Source: JAZMZS01 sp045120955 (lineage in GTDB: Bacteria > Bacillota > Clostridia > Oscillospirales > CAG-272). Taken from it: a DNA stretch of 13,998 nt. Location: NCBI GenBank assembly GCA_045120955.1, contig JBGVFH010000013.1, positions 1 to 13,998 of the forward strand, in the 5' to 3' direction. The notes beneath the pieces were generated by a model, which saw only the letters and a list, made by a program, of their open reading frames with translations, was not told the origin of the DNA and ran no database searches. Shown here piece by piece: positions 13,385-13,998 of the stretch; positions within the stretch are counted from its first letter, which is position 1, and every line of letters begins with the position of its first letter. The translations under genes were made by a program, and so were the position numbers.

Positions 13385-13828
13385 ATGAAACCAACGATAA
13401 AAGTAAAAAAACTCGACGAGAAGGCAGTATTGCCGACATACGGCTCAGAATATGCGGCGGGCGCTGACCTTTATGCGCTCTCAGACGGCGATATAACAAT
13501 AGAGCCGGGACAGACAGTCCTTGTTCACACAGGGCTGTCTATGGAGATACCCGAGGGATATGCCGGTCTTATTTACGCTCGCAGCGGACTTGCATCGAAA
13601 AAAGGACTCGCTCCGGCAAACAAGGTCGGTGTGGTCGATGCAGATTACAGAGGGGAGCTGATGGTAGCTTTGCACAATCACTCCACAGTACCCCAGACCG
13701 TGTCGGGCGGAGAGAGAATAGCACAGCTTGTTATTACACCCTTCCTCTCGGTCATATACGAGGAGACGGAAACGCTCTCTGACACCGTCAGAGGTGCGGG
13801 CGGCTTTGGCTCAACGGGAACAAAGTGA
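13385..13828 (+). CDS. dut: dUTP diphosphatase (dUTPase)
   Basis: Dut hydrolyses dUTP to dUMP and pyrophosphate, keeping uracil out of DNA and feeding thymidylate synthesis. The 147-residue trimeric-type enzyme has all five motifs: AAGADLYAL (24-32), ARSGLASKKG (65-74), GVVDADYRGE (82-91, catalytic Asp85), GERIAQLVI (109-117) and RGAGGFGSTG (136-145). The ATG at 13385 is preferred because GAGG (13373-13376) lies eight bases upstream; the in-frame ATG at 13364 has no site. The ribosome binding site overlaps the nrdG stop codon, so the two are translationally coupled. This is a dNTP-supply cluster together with nrdD and nrdG. Confidence 0.97.
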   Translation: MKPTIKVKKLDEKAVLPTYGSEYAAGADLYALSDGDITIEPGQTVLVHTGLSMEIPEGYAGLIYARSGLASKKGLAPANKVGVVDADYRGELMVALHNHSTVPQTVSGGERIAQLVITPFLSVIYEETETLSDTVRGAGGFGSTGTK

Positions 13829-13860
13829 CAAAGCTCGTGAGAGTATGCCCATATAAAAAA

Positions 13861-13992
13861 GGGGCTGTCTCATTAAGAGAAGCCAAAAAGAGAAGGAGTT
13901 CAATGCCGAATGGCATTGAACTCCTCTCTGCTTTGTTGTATAATTTAATTACCACAAAAAATCCACAAGAAAGCGAGATAATTATACAACAA
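13861..13992. repeat. Three tandem stem-loops, probable end of an IS or MITE-like element
   Basis: GGGGCTGTCTC at 13861 resembles the terminal repeat of several Firmicute insertion sequences (from memory). Three stem-loops follow. The first is GGCT-TCTC/GAGA-AGCC (13863-13884). The second is an 18-bp stem with one bulge and a GAAT loop (13889-13929; core GGAGTTCAATGCC). The third pairs TTGTTGTATAATT (13933-13945) with AATTATACAACAA (13980-13992). No coding region is visible before the window ends. The second hairpin could also terminate the dut transcript. Confirmation needs sequence beyond the window. Confidence 0.5.
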
Positions 13993-13998
13993 TGAAAG

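Noticed and set aside
1..13998. CRISPR array, tRNA or rRNA genes, and full transposase genes
   Set aside because: No regularly spaced repeats, no tRNA cloverleaf with a CCA end, no rRNA sequence and no transposase or integrase reading frame were seen on either strand.

Overview
The window reads as chromosome of an anaerobic, low- to mid-GC Firmicute, most likely a Clostridia/Ruminococcaceae-type gut organism. The signs are the lepA-hemW gene order, a DUF1292 protein, a class III (oxygen-sensitive) ribonucleotide reductase with its activase, strong AGGAGG-type ribosome binding sites and consensus sigma-A promoters. The species assignment is inference; no rRNA gene is present.

Layout. 1-262: the 3' end of a small BamE/SmpA-like protein, then a very strong bidirectional terminator. 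570-3667: an extended -10 promoter drives lepA (EF-4) and hemW. 3713-4094: a near-consensus promoter and a DUF1292 gene. 4178-4477: an operator-like palindrome, a structured RNA that I read as 6S RNA, and a terminator shared with the convergent gene. 4522-6540 (minus): a cytosolic six-hairpin-glycosidase-like protein with up to three stacked promoters.

6737-9762 is the accessory region. A 106-bp fragment of the 3' end of a Crp/Fnr gene lies at 6737-6842. An 80-bp part of it (77/80 identical, including a 54-bp perfect core) recurs as the 3' end of the intact Crp/Fnr gene at 9663-10322. Between the copies is an AT-rich block holding a 41-codon small ORF, a secreted protein cut off at the start of a DNRLRE domain (it looks like the N-terminus of a giant RHS/wall-associated protein), and a lipoprotein with a YcdB/PepSY-like C-terminal half. 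The simplest reading is an insertion into the 3' end of the regulator gene that replaced its last codons and left the old 3' end stranded 2.9 kb away. No integrase or transposase is visible in the block.

10323-13828: the Crp/Fnr gene is divergent from nrdD-nrdG-dut. A 20-bp perfect palindrome sits centred at -41.5 from the predicted nrdD start site and overlaps the -35 of the regulator's own promoter. This suggests activation of anaerobic dNTP synthesis coupled to autorepression. NrdD makes deoxynucleotides without oxygen, NrdG installs its glycyl radical, and Dut removes dUTP while supplying dUMP for dTMP synthesis.

13861-13998: three consecutive stem-loops run to the window edge, beginning with a GGGGCTGTCTC sequence typical of insertion-sequence ends. 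They probably belong to a mobile or repeated element that continues outside the window.
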